64,000 nucleotides of DNA from Phytophthora sp. 'mugwort' (lineage: Eukaryota; Oomycota; Peronosporomycetes; Peronosporales; Peronosporaceae), in contig JAUCEF010000011.1 in assembly GCA_033558025.1 (NCBI GenBank), positions 1,302,001 through 1,366,000 on the forward strand. The letters run 5' to 3'. The position numbers and the translations under genes were made by a program. The notes under the pieces are model-generated. The model did not search any database and was not told the DNA's origin. It saw only the letters and a program-made list of their open reading frames with translations. Shown one piece after another: positions 1 to 10,859 of the stretch (the first letter of the stretch is position 1; the number at the start of each line of letters is the position of its first letter).

Positions 1-224
1 TTCGGATCTTATCACGAATTCGCCACCAACGGTGCTCTGTACCGCCGTCAATACCAGCCTGCCGGCCGAAAATGCGCAACAGCACGCGTTGGCATGCCTT
101 CCCCCACGGTTTAAATCCACTGGATCACCTCCTTCTTGCACCCGATGCTGACTGATTGCCACTGCCGACTCGTTTTTGAGGATGAGGCAGTACAGCGGCA
201 CTCACAGCAGAACTGGTGGAATGA

Positions 225-797
225 ATGGTCAGCAGCTTAAGCACTGGTGCTGGAGAGGTTTGTATGGGTCGTTATATTCGGGAGAGGATTTTATTTTTCA
301 GAGGGTACTATTCGGAGGAAGATTTGTTAACGGGCGAGTGCGTTGCGTCTACAATATGTCGCGTGTTGAATTTCGACCTGAATTTGAGCCGGAAAGTGAT
401 GTCTAAACCGGCGCGAAAAGCCGTGCCAGATGAGATCGAAATATTTCGCGCAAAGTTGCGTCCCATCTATTCGTTTGCTGAGCAGCTCGTTTTCCTCGAC
501 GGGACGGCAAAGGACGTGCGTCACGCCTACCATAGGTATAGTTGGTCGAGACGAAACACCAATGCCGTCGTGAAGTTGCCGTTCCGCAGAGGAACGCGGA
601 TGTCTGTCGTGGCAGTGCTGGATGTGAACGATTTTTTGGCTGGGATTGGAGGAGGGCACATTTAGAGAGGGCGGTTCCATATTCCTCAAGTGCGTTGTAC
701 GGCAACTGAACCCGGGGCCTTTGCCTCGGTCAATTGTGATGATGGATAACGCCAAATTAATATGTTTCCCGAATTGGAGGAAGCAGTGCATGCCTGC
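225..797 (+). pseudogene. Mariner-like (DDE) transposase, 5' part, interrupted
   Basis: Two frames joined near 650 read like a Tc1/mariner-type transposase of oomycetes. The first (to 665) holds an HTH-like stretch around STICRVLNFDLNLSRKV and the start of the DDE domain (VFLDGTAKD, then the YSWSRRNTNAVV block, then PFRRGTRMSVV). The second (646-797) carries the second catalytic Asp in SIVMMDNAK. The frame then stops abruptly at 797, where an LTR begins, and resumes after 8930, so the gene is split by a retrotransposon. The frameshift near 650 shows it was already decayed or has decayed since. No intact start is certain; 225 is only the first ATG of the long frame. Family assignment rests on motif order, not on a search. 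Confidence 0.72.
793..797. repeat. Target site duplication, left copy, of element G1
   Basis: CCTGC directly precedes the TGTAAC start of the 5' LTR and is repeated directly after the 3' LTR at 8931-8935. A 5-bp duplication is what Ty3/Gypsy integrases produce. Confidence 0.85.
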
Positions 798-1166
798 TGT
801 AACGGGGCTACATGATGAGTGCCAGGTCACTCTTCGAGCAGGCGTACCCAAGTACGCTAAGTGATGTAGCTAAACATCACTATGACGTCGACGGTGATGA
901 CGTCATGGATAGGTACCACAGATATGGTACAAAGACCTCAGAGCCACTCAATAGGATAACATCTAGGGACCCTTATAGGTGATTAATAGTTAGTATGTAG
1001 ACGCTAATAGGTGGCACCTATATATATATTCAGTCTTAATTCTACCTAGTTTTGGTAACAGCCCCCCCCCCCAGACCAGGGACTTGTGAACTGCCGTTCA
1101 CTGAGCGCTTGCATACTCTCCGGAAGTCACACTTCCTGTGTGCAAGGTGTTGTGTGCCCCGTCACA
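798..1166 (+). repeat. 5' LTR of element G1
   Basis: Direct repeat partner of 8599-8930, with TGT...ACA ends. It contains the palindromic TGACGTCA at 898-905, a TATA-like run (tatatatata) near 1018-1030 and a poly-C run near 1062. The sequence after the LTR (from 1167) should hold the primer-binding site, but I cannot assign the tRNA. Confidence 0.85.
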
Positions 1167-1233
1167 CTTGGAGCAATTGTAGTCAATCCACTCCTACGCG
1201 GGTTACTACCTGAAACCTCTGGGTCTAAGCAAC

Positions 1234-2340
1234 GTGGACCGGAATAAGTTTCCTCATCTGAACGACTCACAGTTCGAGTCCGTTCGTAAGATGAATGGCA
1301 TCTTTAGAATGGATGCTTTGCGCAGCTTGGCGTCGTCAACGCAAGCTGAGTTCGATGAGCGGGGACTCATCGAACATGTTCGGAGCAACCTGCAAGTTCC
1401 GGCCGCAGAGCCGAAACCGGTCTACCCCAAGCCCTTAAGGCTGAAGGTAAACCCTTATGAAGGGAAGGAAGGTGAAAACCTTCACTTCTGGGTGCGAGAA
1501 GTAGAGCTCGCAATGGATGGGACTCTCATGTCTTCGGAGCACCTCCGAGTGGCTTTCGCCCTCTCCAACCTTAGCGGGCGTGCTAAGAGTTGGGCGTACG
1601 CGGGAAGCGACAACGCCTAGATGCTTCGCATCCTGGTTCAGCTGTGTGAACAGCTTAGAGTCGCGTTCCTCCCGGCAAACCATGAGTACAGCCAGCGGTC
1701 ATTTCCTGTCGTGTAAGCAGGGAAGGCGTGAGCTGCACGAGTACATCCAGGAGATGCGGGAGCTCACCGCATCCCTCGTGGGAACCCACTCCATGAACAC
1801 GTCAAGGTGACGGTGTTCACGGACGGCCTAAGAGTAGGCCCGACCCGCACCCAGCTATTTCGGGTGCAGGCCAATACTCTGGAAGAGGCGATCCACGTCG
1901 CTCTTTAAGAGGAGTACAGTTACCGCCAGACACACACGCCGGCGGCGGTGTGGCCAGAGGCAGCGACACCAAGTCGCGGGGCCCCAATCGGGCCAGTTCC
2001 CATTGAACTTGGGCTCGCCTAGCAGCATGATATTCGCTGCTATAGCTGTGGTAAGCTAGGGCACATTGGTACGTGCCTGTAGCGCGGGGGGACAACGGAA
2101 GCATTTCTCCCTCCAAAGCCCATCGCGCTGAAGGGTCGTTGACAAAGGCCGCGACACCACGGACAGGGGAACGCATGACACCAGTAGGGGCGGGGCGCCC
2201 TACTGGGGAAGATCTAAGTCTTCATGAGCGGTGCGCGGGTGGCGCGCACCATGGAGGCTTAGTCCCTGAGGGTCTTTGCACTCTCGAATTGAAGAAGGGC
2301 AGCGTTGGGCTGCTAGTAGTACACATAGGTGTACGGGGGT
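1234..2340 (+). pseudogene. gag-like region of element G1
   Basis: Starts with a 128-codon frame (1234-1620) ending in TAG just after a Gypsy gag motif (PYEGKEGENLHFWVREVELAM, broken here into the GENLHFW core). The gag domain continues through two frame changes (QGRRELHEYIQEM near 1720-1790, then FRVQANTLEEAIHVAL near 1840-1905) to a zinc knuckle at 2038-2076 (CYSCGKLGHIGTC). That knuckle is CX2CX4HX3C, one residue short before the last Cys compared with the usual CX2CX4HX4C. Multiple stops make it non-functional. Confidence 0.75.
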
Positions 2341-2344
2341 ATAC

Positions 2345-2696
2345 TCATCCCTTTCGAGTCTTAAAGACTCCGGGGCGTCGAAGAATTTCGCATACCACCA
2401 GACTGTTGGCGGAGAACAGCAACAAGTAGGCCGATGCTTTACGAGAAAGCAAAGGCAACGGGACACTGTCGGTACAACTGGCCGACGGAACGGTGATTAC
2501 CGTTCCCAAGAACCATGTAGATCTAGCTATGAAGTTCGAGGACTTCGACAGCATGGAGCAATTTACTGTCCTAGAGATGGACAAGTATGACTTGATCCTG
2601 GGCATGCCCTGGCTCGAGAAACATGGCCACAGATCGATTGGCGAAACAAAGCCATCAGGGCCAGCTGGACCGCAGTTATTGGCAAAGCATTGGTGA
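2345..2696 (+). pseudogene. Aspartic protease region of element G1
   Basis: The catalytic DSG is at 2366-2374 within LKDSGASKNFAYH. The C-terminal protease motif DLILGMPWLEKH follows near 2590-2625 in another frame. Both belong to the retropepsin-type protease of Ty3/Gypsy Pol. Frame changes between them show decay. Confidence 0.7.
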
Positions 2697-3599
2697 GTCA
2701 TGTTCCCACCTCTGCCAGGAACTGGGGCGTCCGAAAAAGGCGCCGGGATGCAGGAGCATCCAGTGAAAGTTTTGGAGCCGCCGACGTATTGAGCGACTCC
2801 CTAGAAGCGGCGGCGCAGAAGCCGCACCTGGTCGAGTGCGGCAGTCCGTACAGGATAGCCCTCGACCCCCGCCGGAATCTAGACCGGCGCCAAAGGCTTC
2901 AAAAGTAGCGGTGCGGGTGGCACCGACCAGGTGGGTAATTTAGGTCCACACCAAGTCACCCAGAATGAAACTAGCGAGGAAGACGCGCGGGGCGCTCCCT
3001 GTGTGGGTAACTTTGTTCCACACCGAGTCACCTAGACAGAAACTGGCGAGGAAGGCGCAGAATGCGCTTCCTGTGTGGATAACCTTGTTCCACAGCAGGT
3101 CGCCCAGACCATAACTGAAAAAGAAGTGGCGGAATGCACTTCTTGTGTGAGTAACCATGTTCCACACGAAGTCCTAGAGGCTTTGAACGTCGTTAATGAG
3201 ACGTCCACAGACGTGGGTAACGAAGTACCACGTCGTGGTCGCCGTCGACGACATAATCGACACCCAAGTCGAGTCTGAAGTCATTTCAGACTGGAGTCGC
3301 TTCAAGCGACTCGGAACCCAGGGCCCGGGTTCTTCCGACGCGACCAGTCGAAGGCTGTTATCACATCCTCGACGGCGAGACCGGCCATCGGGTCAAAGCA
3401 GGAGGTATCCAGCTAGAGCCGCTGCCAGAGGTGTCAGAGATCCTGAACCTCGAAGAGTTGACGCCGACAGTTTCCCTGGCCGACCTGAAGGCTGGGGAAA
3501 TCGCGGAGGTGGTACTCTTGAAGCAAGAGTCCACTCCTGAGGAATTTAATTCATCTTCGGTTATGAACGAGGGCGTCCTGGAGGCATTCTCCTCCCAGC

Positions 3600-4500
3600 G
3601 TGCCTCGCGCTTGGGTTCTGAGACTCTCAAGACCCCGAAGGATCCAGTGTATCCTATGATGAAGGAGTTCGAGGACGTGGTGTCCAAGGATTCACCGTCT
3701 CAACTCCTACCGGATCGTGAGATCAGGCACGAGATTGATCTCATGCCGGGCACAAAGTACTGTATCACCAGACAATGGCCACTGCCTCGAGAGCAGTGCA
3801 AGGTCATTGCCTTTTCGCCTCAAAGGTCAAGGCAGGCATGGTTCGAAAATCGAAATCCCCGCTCTCGACGCTAACCTTCTGCGTTCGGAAGCCGAACGGG
3901 AAGTGGCGTCTGGTTCATGCTTTTAATAAGCTGACATGTGAACAGCGCAACGGTGCCGGCCCAGACACCCATCCCGCGAAAGGATATTAAACAACATGGC
4001 CGGTGCGAGTTATACAGCGCCCTGGATCTGGTGGACGGATACTATCAGATCCTGATGCGCGAGAGCGATATCTTGCTCACCGCAGTGATCACCCCGAGCG
4101 GTCTGGTGATGCCACAGGACCTGTCTAATGCCACGGCGATGTTCAATCCCCTGGTCAGCAGTTGTTTAGACCACTGCGTGCGTACGCACAGTCATACTTC
4201 GACGCCATCTTCTTCCATAGCCGTGCCGAGGGAGGCAAGACGGCTGTGGAGGTGCATTTTGAGCACCTTCGTCGAGTATTCGAGGTCATGAGAGCGAACA
4301 AGCTCTATGCCAACATCGACAAGTGCGTCTTCGCGGGACAAGAGATTAAAATTCTCGGTTGCTTCATTAGCAACGTCGGCGTTCAAGCCGACCTGGATAA
4401 GGTCAAGGCCATTTCGGCTTGCCAACGCCAAGGTCCCAGAAGGACCTGAGGAAGTGGCTGGGCTTAGCCAACTACCTCCATAAGTCGAGCGAGGGTACGC
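3600..4500 (+). pseudogene. Reverse transcriptase region of element G1
   Basis: RT blocks appear in order over several frames: FCVRKPNGKWRLVHAFNKL (3868-3930), YSALDLVDGYYQILM (4012-4060), SYFDAIFFHSRA (about 4192-4225), and NKLYANIDKCVFAGQEIKILG (4300-4360). The active site that should read YxDD reads YFDA: the second Asp codon (GCC at 4204-4206) is Ala. With stops in gag and pol this copy cannot make active RT. Confidence 0.78.
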
Positions 4501-4519
4501 GGGTCTGGCTAGACCCTTG

Positions 4520-5020
4520 TCGGATCTTCTGAAGAAGGATACCGACTGGCACTGGGGGCGTGAGCACCAGGAAGCCTTTGACAATATCAAGACAAGCCTA
4601 CAGGAGGCGCCTGTCCTGACACTGCTGGACGAGACGAAGCCGTTCAGAGTCGTCTGCGATGCATCCGATTATGCAATCAGGTGTGATTGCTGCAGCACGA
4701 TGCAGCAGGACGTGAACGAGTGATCTCGTTTCAGGCCAGGCAGCTCAAGGCTGCCGAACGGAACTACCCCATTCATGACAAGGAGCTACTTGCCATGAAG
4801 TACGCCCTTGTCAAGTTCGGAGTGCACCTCCTGGGATCCCAGCCCTTTGTGATTTACACAGATCACGCATCTTTACGGACGGCGACGAATTCGCTCCATC
4901 TGTCCCAAAGAATGGAGGGGTGGCTGTCCTTCCTCGCGGAATATAAATTCCGAGCCGAGTACAAGCCTGGCAAGCTCAACGTGCTTGACGATGCGTTGTC
5001 ACGCAGGCCGGACTATGAGC
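4520..5020 (+). pseudogene. RNase H region of element G1
   Basis: Follows RT: FRVVCDASDYAI (4640-4680) holds the first acidic residue. After a frame change come ERNYPIHDKELLAMKYALV with the second (near 4760-4810) and VIYTDHASLRT with the third (near 4850-4880). YKPGKLNVLDDALSRRPDYE marks the end of the Ty3/Gypsy RNase H. From 4687 to 5478 the frame is open without interruption. Confidence 0.78.
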
Positions 5021-5239
5021 TGGCAAACGTAAGTCGCGCCACGACCGATCTATATGATCAAATACGCATGCCGTATCGGGGCGACGAAGCCCTGGCACCT
5101 TTGGTGCGTTTCCTGGCCGCTGGCAAGGAAGACAAGGCCGAGTGGCTCACGCCACATCAAAGAGCCCGGCTCCATCGATACGAGTTGGCCGATGGCCTGC
5201 TCTACTATCGAGTGGAGCCCCATGAACCCCCTCGGGTAG

Positions 5240-6400
5240 TCGTTCCAAGCGACGAGGATCTCAAGTTTGACATCCTACAGGAGGCGCACGATGCGCCGTC
5301 CAGCGGTAACTTGGGCCGCGAGAAGACCTTCCAATTGGTCTCTCAGTACCTTTGGTGGGCCCACATGTACAAGTGGGTCGCACAGTACGTGAAGACATGT
5401 GAAACATATCAGCGGGTGAAACCCGCCGGGCATGCCTCGGCTCCCTTGCAGAGCTTGTCCGTTCCAGCGGACTTCTGAAAGTCGATGAGTCTGGATTTCA
5501 TCTTCGGACTTCCAGCCACGGCCACGGAAACACCGGCATCTTGGTGTCCTTGTGCCGTCTGAACAAGATGGTGCGTCTTGCTCCGGTCAAGACACAGTGT
5601 CCGGGGAACAGGCTGCGAAGCTGTTCCTGGATGGAGTTTTCCGTCATCATGGTCTGCCGGAGACAATTGTCTCGGATCGTGACCCGCGGTTTACCGCTTC
5701 ATTCTGGCGAACGCTGTTCCAACTACTTGGAACAAGGCTGCACATGTTCACTGCCGATCATCCTCGGACGGATGGGCAGACGGAGCGTATCAACCGAGTG
5801 CTTGAGGACACTCTACGCAGTGTCTGTGCTGAAGCTCCTCGCACTTAATCAGAACGCCTGCCAGTATTTGAGTTTGCACTCAACAATGCGGTTCACGCAT
5901 CGACCGGGTATACCCCGTTCTATCTGAATGGCTTACGCCATCCACACGTGCCGCTCACGTTGCGAGGTAGCACCCCGTCTTCAGTTCTAAGTGGGGGAGA
6001 GGCTCGGGAAGCGCTTCCTTCCAGTTCTCGGACATGAGACCGGTTTCCTCGCGGAAACAAGTGAAGTATTTATAGACACCAGGCTGAACGTAATCAGCCG
6101 TGTCTGTGATGCCATGGCAGCGGCACAGGACAAACAAAAGCAGTACTCTGACAAGAATGGAAGAGGATACTTAAACGTGTTTAATGTTGGGGATTTAGTC
6201 CTACTAGACACTAGGAACTTGCCACTCGCCACGGTAAGTCCCGTTGGGAGCAACAAGCTGAAGCACCGCTTCATTGGACCCTTCGCGGACCTAGCCAGGC
6301 ATGGTGTGTCATATACCATTAAGCTGCTTAAGTCGATGACGACCCACCCGACGTTCTACGTGGGCCGTCTGAAGCGGTACCATGATCCGCAGGGCTCACA
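5240..6400 (+). pseudogene. Integrase region of element G1
   Basis: The HHCC zinc-binding part is in the open frame to 5478 (LQEAHDAPSSGNLGREKTF ... VKTCETYQRVKP). The catalytic core then shifts frame: MSLDFIFGLP near 5485, VSDRDPRFTASFW near 5670-5710, and HPRTDGQTERINRVLEDTL near 5758-5800 (catalytic Glu in TERIN). The C-terminal GPY/F-like part reads KLKHRFIGPFADL near 6255-6295 and YVGRLKRYHDP near 6358-6392. All catalytic positions are recognisable but spread over frames. Confidence 0.75.
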
Positions 6401-6969
6401 GGCCCCAGCTCTACAAAGCGAGGCTGCGACCCTTCTCTCGGAGCGCGCCCAGAGCCAGAAGCCCAGGTCCCTTGCGGGGCCGCGGAAGTGGCTCCATACG
6501 AAAGAACCCCGGCTACATACGCCGAGTATGAGCCATAGTGATATGGCTGGGAGTACGCAGGAGGCGCTCACGCCTGGGACACAGACTGCAGGAGTTCCCG
6601 AACGAGAGACAACTCCCATTGGACTCGGTCCGGGGACGCCCAAAAGGCATCCAGACGTTGGAAAAGCTCGTCCACGTCATTCGTACGACGGTCGACCCAA
6701 CCTTCATGGGTCGACAAGGCATCGGCCAGACGATTCATGTCGTCACGAATCGATCCAAGGACTCCAGCGCCCCTGGCCTGGGCGGCAGCAGCCCCGCCTT
6801 CACCAAGTCCAAGCGCAATCTCAAGCGCAAGGACTCGACGACGAAGAACGGTGTCTTTAACGACCCGAGGTTGGAGCCGAAGGCGGCACACCAGGTCCTG
6901 AGCTGGACCGGAGGGGCGGCGCCTCGTACTCGTTCGAGGACAACACCGCCTCTCCTCGACCGTAATGGG

Positions 6970-7152
6970 GAGACACACTACCACGTGGAGCGTGTGCTCC
7001 AGGAGCGGCGCGTTCACGGAAAGCACCAGCTCCGCGTGAAATGGAGGACGTACTCGGAAGCTGAGTGCTCCTGGAAGCCGTACGAACGGCTCCAGGCTGA
7101 CTGCACGAAGGCTGTCGCGATCTGGGAACAGAAATCGGCGACGGCTTCGTAA
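6970..7152 (+). pseudogene. Chromodomain at the C terminus of element G1 Pol
   Basis: HYHVERVLQERRVHGKH, then LRVKWRTYSEAECSWKPYERL, matches the chromodomain plan (aromatic-V-E-x-I/V-L at the start, V-K-W in the middle, x-SWEP near the end). It ends at a TAA at 7150-7152. In chromoviruses this domain reads histone marks and steers integration; here it is part of a dead copy. Confidence 0.75.
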
Positions 7153-7426
7153 GTAGTCCGGGCTTTCTTACCCGAACGGGCTGTGGTCGTAGAGCCAAAA
7201 CATACCCGCGCTCATCATGAGCGCTAGAAGCGGAATACTTCTGCAGTTCTCGAGAGAGCTGCCGTTTGCCTACCACATGGGCAAACTCAATACGCAGATC
7301 TCGGAGGTCAAGGATGGCCTCCAGGGTGAGATCCTGCCGGAGAACCTCGAGCTGTCGAGCAGCGCGTAGCTGCCCACTTCGAAAAGACGGCCTCGGCCTC
7401 TTGGAAAGGGTCACGGTGTGGGGGCA

Positions 7427-8450
7427 TCACGGCTGGATAGCCCACACAGGTCGCAGTCCCGACCGGAGCTCTGGCTTCTTTCGCCGGCTCGTGAACTCCT
7501 TGAGCGGGATGTTATGCGGTGCCAGGATCACGCACCGAGCGATGCCCATGTGTTGGAACAGGGGATGCTTGGCCACCAGGTGGCGCTCATACGCCCCGAG
7601 AAGAGCGCCCGCCAAGAAGCACGCGAGGCGGCTGGAACTGATCCATGTAGGCGTCGGCGTCGTGGGACTCCTCAGGCGGGAAGTACCCGGGAGCGTAAGG
7701 TGGTCCCCCAAGAACAGGTGAAGAGTACTTCACAGGCGACCGAGTCGCCGGGACCCGCACTCCCTTATGACGAGCATCCTGGTACTCCGACTGCTGCCAG
7801 TCGATATCGTTGGAGATCTCTCGGCCGATTTGGTCCTCTTTCTCCTCGTCGGAAGAAGAACTGAAGAGGCCCTTGTTCGTGAGCGTGAGGGTTCCATATC
7901 CTTCACGGATCGGAGAACTGGAAGCAGCTCACCGCTTACGGCTGGCTTCCGAGGCTGCTGCAGCCTTAGCAGCCTTGACGCGGGCAGTTGCCTCTGCGGG
8001 CGTCAACTTCTTGAGAATGAGGTTTCGCTTCGTCCTCCTTGGGTGAACCTGGGCTCCCCTGGCGCTCGGGCATCTTCGGCGCGTCGCCATCGTCGCCATG
8101 ATGGCTAGACAGCGGGGTACAGGACCCAAGCGGGTCCGACTGACTCGGGTCGCCGTCCGACTTCTTGACGAGCGAGATTTCGTTATCGCCCCAGGATATG
8201 AAAGACTTGTCCGAGTCGTCCTCATAGTCCACGAGGAGCTCCGGTCCTCCTCAGGCGGTTCAGGTGTTTTAGGGGTCACCTTGGATGCCACCTTGGTGGA
8301 TCCTTTAGCGGTCGAGCCTTTGCCAGACAATTTGGAGCTCTTAGCCTGCTGCTTGGAAGCAACAGGCTTGACAGGCGCTTTCGCACTGCTGCCAAACCGA
8401 GTCTTGGTCATGCTTGAGGCTGACATGGAAGCCGATAAGAAGAAGAGCAC
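7427..8450 (-). pseudogene. Antisense ORF between pol and the 3' LTR of element G1
   Basis: On the minus strand, from 8450 towards 7427, a nearly continuous reading frame is visible after allowing one TGA (near 7937) and two or three frameshifts. It opens with a basic, Ala/Ser/Lys-rich head (KTRFGSSAKAPVKPVASKQQ), then an acidic stretch in another frame (DYEDDSDKSFISWGDNEISL), then a Ser/Glu/Asp-rich part (GLFSSSSDEEKEDQIG), a PPYAPGYFPPEESHDADAY segment and GALLGAYERHLVAKHP. It lies in the non-coding interval after the sense chromodomain. I do not recognise a domain. Extra antisense ORFs between pol and the 3' LTR are known from some Gypsy lineages, such as plant Tat elements. Chance open frame remains possible. 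Confidence 0.4.
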
Positions 8451-8585
8451 GCGAAAGTGCTCGGACTCAAAAGGAAATGAACCGGCTGCGGAAACTAACC
8501 GCAGCGAAGTCGATGTAATTCGACTTGGAGAGTGAAAGGCAGCGATTTCCTTTCACTCGCCCTGGATGGTCGGTAAAACGAACCT

Positions 8586-8598
8586 AAGTGGAGGAGGA
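8586..8598 (+). other. Polypurine tract of element G1
   Basis: AAGTGGAGGAGGA, one pyrimidine in 13 bases, directly abuts the 3' LTR, the expected place for plus-strand priming. Confidence 0.75.
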
Positions 8599-8930
8599 TG
8601 TAACGGTTACATAAAGAGTGCCAGGTCACTCTTCAGAGCAGGGGTACCCAAATACACTAAATGATATAGCTAAACATCACTATGAAGTCGACGGTAATGA
8701 CGTCATGGATAGGTACCACAGATATGGTACAAAGACCTCAGAGCCACTCAATAGGATAACATCTAGGAAAATTTATAGGTGACTAATAGTTAGTATGTAG
8801 ACGCATTAATAGGGGTCACCTATAAATATATTCAGTCTTAATTCTACCTAATTTGGTCACAGTCCCACAGGCCAGTATACTCTTCGGAAGTCACACTTCC
8901 TTTGCACAAGGTGTTGTGTGCCCCGTCACA
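8599..8930 (+). repeat. 3' LTR of element G1
   Basis: Direct repeat of 798-1166 with the same TGTAAC start and GTCACA end, including TGACGTCA at 8698-8705. It is 37 bp shorter, mostly from differences after the poly-C position. Confidence 0.85.
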
Positions 8931-9215
8931 CCTGCGGTGCTCGGCAGCTTTTTCTCCCACTATATTATCCGCAGCTCAACCCGATTAGCCCTTGCTTCGG
9001 TCTACTGAAACGGCGGATTCAGAAGCGCGCGGGGGGTTTCCCCCTGCACCCGGAAATGGTGCTGGGTGCCAATGGACTCGTCGTGGGGATAATGGTTGCC
9101 ACGGCACATTCCAGCACTGCGGATATATCGCCGATTCATCAAGAGATGAAACGTTCGATGTCTTAACTCCGCCGCTTTCTGGACTCCTGTCATCATCTTG
9201 CATGTGGTCTCTGCC
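8931..9215 (+). pseudogene. Mariner-like transposase, 3' part
   Basis: Directly after the duplicated CCTGC the transposase frame resumes with CGARQLFLP, then YPQLNPISPCFGLLKRRIQKRA. This is the third catalytic block, normally LNPIE; here the Glu position is Ser. A frame change near 9085 leads to GTFQHCGYIADS, a motif near the end of this transposase family. Together with 225-797 it forms one decayed gene split by element G1. Confidence 0.72.
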
Positions 9216-9260
9216 CTGCTGCTCGGGGTTGCTCCGCGCAGGAACGTGAACGATTGGAAC

Positions 9261-10454
9261 ATGGCAGCAGCAAACACGTTATGGTCGGGAAGACCAACTG
9301 CAGGCCGCAAGGTTGATAAATCCACTAGCACAGGAGTCCAAGCGCCGTTAAACAAACCTAAAAGTATTTTAAAGAGAATTGACGATATATTCCATTGTAG
9401 TTGGTTAGCTAATCGTGGTTACGGTATCGCGTACAAGCACAGTAGATGGTAGTGCCCATGGTGATCGACTTGACGGACGACTAAAGGAACGAGGACGGTC
9501 ACAGCGGACGGTGACAAGATGAGGACAAGAAGGAATACCGGCGACGACGGAAAGGCAGTGGACTGGTGACAAGAGCGAGGGGTGGTATCTAGCTACTTAA
9601 AGTTGCTCATTGACGACCGTAAAAGCTCGCGGGAGGATTGACACGGTGTAAAGGACTTCGGCGAAGTATACGAGGATGATGGACGACGACAGGAAGAGAT
9701 TGCGAGGCCACGGGGCCGTGAGCTGGTGGCTCGTTAAGGGTAATAAGTAGCAAGGGGTTCTCTCGGTAGCTAGGCTAGAGGGTCGCGGGGAGGCTTCGGT
9801 AGGTGAGGACAACGAGCATGCGGTCTGGCTGCTCGACCCTCAGTCAAGATTTAGTGCAGGACGAGCGTTAAGTTAAGACTAAACAGAAAGTTTGGCACCG
9901 GACAAGGTTGTCGTACCTGGGAACGAAGCCCAGACGGTGTAAAGCGTAAGAGGTAAGCTGAACGGCCAGGCAAACACGCGGACGGCCGGATAATAGGGCG
10001 AGGGGACCACAGTTAGCGACCGTGAGGGCTGTGGTGCTTACGGGTAGTGCCTTGACCGAGGGGCTCGTCACGCGAATATACCGCAAAGCCCTGTGGCTCT
10101 TGCTGGGCGACGTGTGCGGGTCCGTTGCATGTTTCATGCAGGTGATAGCAGGGAACAGCTGCGACTGCCCGGTCGTAGTGCCTCATGTTTCGTCCCCAAA
10201 ATTCCTATCCCAAGATACCTTCAGGGTTGAGGGCCGGATCTAGCTGGTGGAAGTTCCAGCTCCGCACCTGACAGCTACCATTACACGTTAGCCTAGTGTC
10301 GCGGGGACTCTACTGTTGAATCAATTGTAAAGCTTTTGGTCACGAAGATGACGATAGCTACACCATTTTCGTTGTTCTTTTTCTATCTCCTCTGTTTATA
10401 CATTTCTAGATGCTTTTTCCTTGATAACGAAAATTTCCCAAGCGATTTCCCAGC
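9261..10454. other. Unassigned DNA
   Basis: No coding region I can support. The composition (many GGACGG and GACAAG-type words, no long frames) resembles retrotransposon LTR or leader DNA, and it precedes a gag region, but I found no repeat partner in the window. Confidence 0.3.
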
Positions 10455-10695
10455 TAGCGTTGTGACATCCAATAAAATACTGACTGGTGTCGTCGTCTTC
10501 TTTTTCGTGAAAGTCATCTTCGTTGTTGGTTCATGCCGCTAAGAGCAACTTAATTTGGCTTCACATGGTGGTCATATAGGGGCAACTTGGCAAGAAGAAG
10601 CCAAATTAAGCTGCTCCTAGCGGCATGAACCAACAACAAAGATGACTTTCATGAGAACGAAGATGACGACACCAGTCAGCACCTCGCTGCGTGTC
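10455..10695. repeat. Imperfect inverted repeat, arms of about 105 bp
   Basis: The left arm (about 10455-10565) is the reverse complement of the right arm (about 10590-10695) at roughly 85% identity by eye, with a spacer of about 25 bp. Shared core words include AGCGGCATGAACCAACAAC and GACGACACCAGTCAG. The right arm runs into the gag region downstream. It may be two diverged copies of a retroelement start placed head to head, or the remains of a fold-back element. Confidence 0.65.
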
Positions 10696-10859
10696 ACAAC
10701 GCGACAGTTCCGAACACCCCCAGTTTCGCAGCCCATTCTACAACAGAAGCAACCAGCAGCGGCAACAGCACATTGAGGCACTGGCACGGGCGCGACAGGA
10801 ACAGCGACAACAAGGATAGCATCGAGAGCGGCAAGCACTGAAGGAAGTCAACCCACAGC

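Larger units (their letters stand above)
798..8930 (+). mobile_element. Gypsy-type LTR retrotransposon with chromodomain (element G1)
   Basis: LTRs at 798-1166 and 8599-8930 both run TGTAAC to GTCACA and flank gag, protease, RT, RNase H, integrase and a chromodomain in Ty3/Gypsy order. The 5-bp duplication CCTGC sits at 793-797 and 8931-8935. A polypurine tract AAGTGGAGGAGGA ends directly at the 3' LTR (8586-8598). The element lies inside a mariner-like transposase gene, whose reading frame is restored when it is removed. The coding region has many stops and frameshifts, and the two LTRs differ by a 37-bp length difference and scattered substitutions, so this is an old, inactive copy. A minus-strand ORF region occupies 7.4-8.45 kb. 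Confidence 0.88.
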
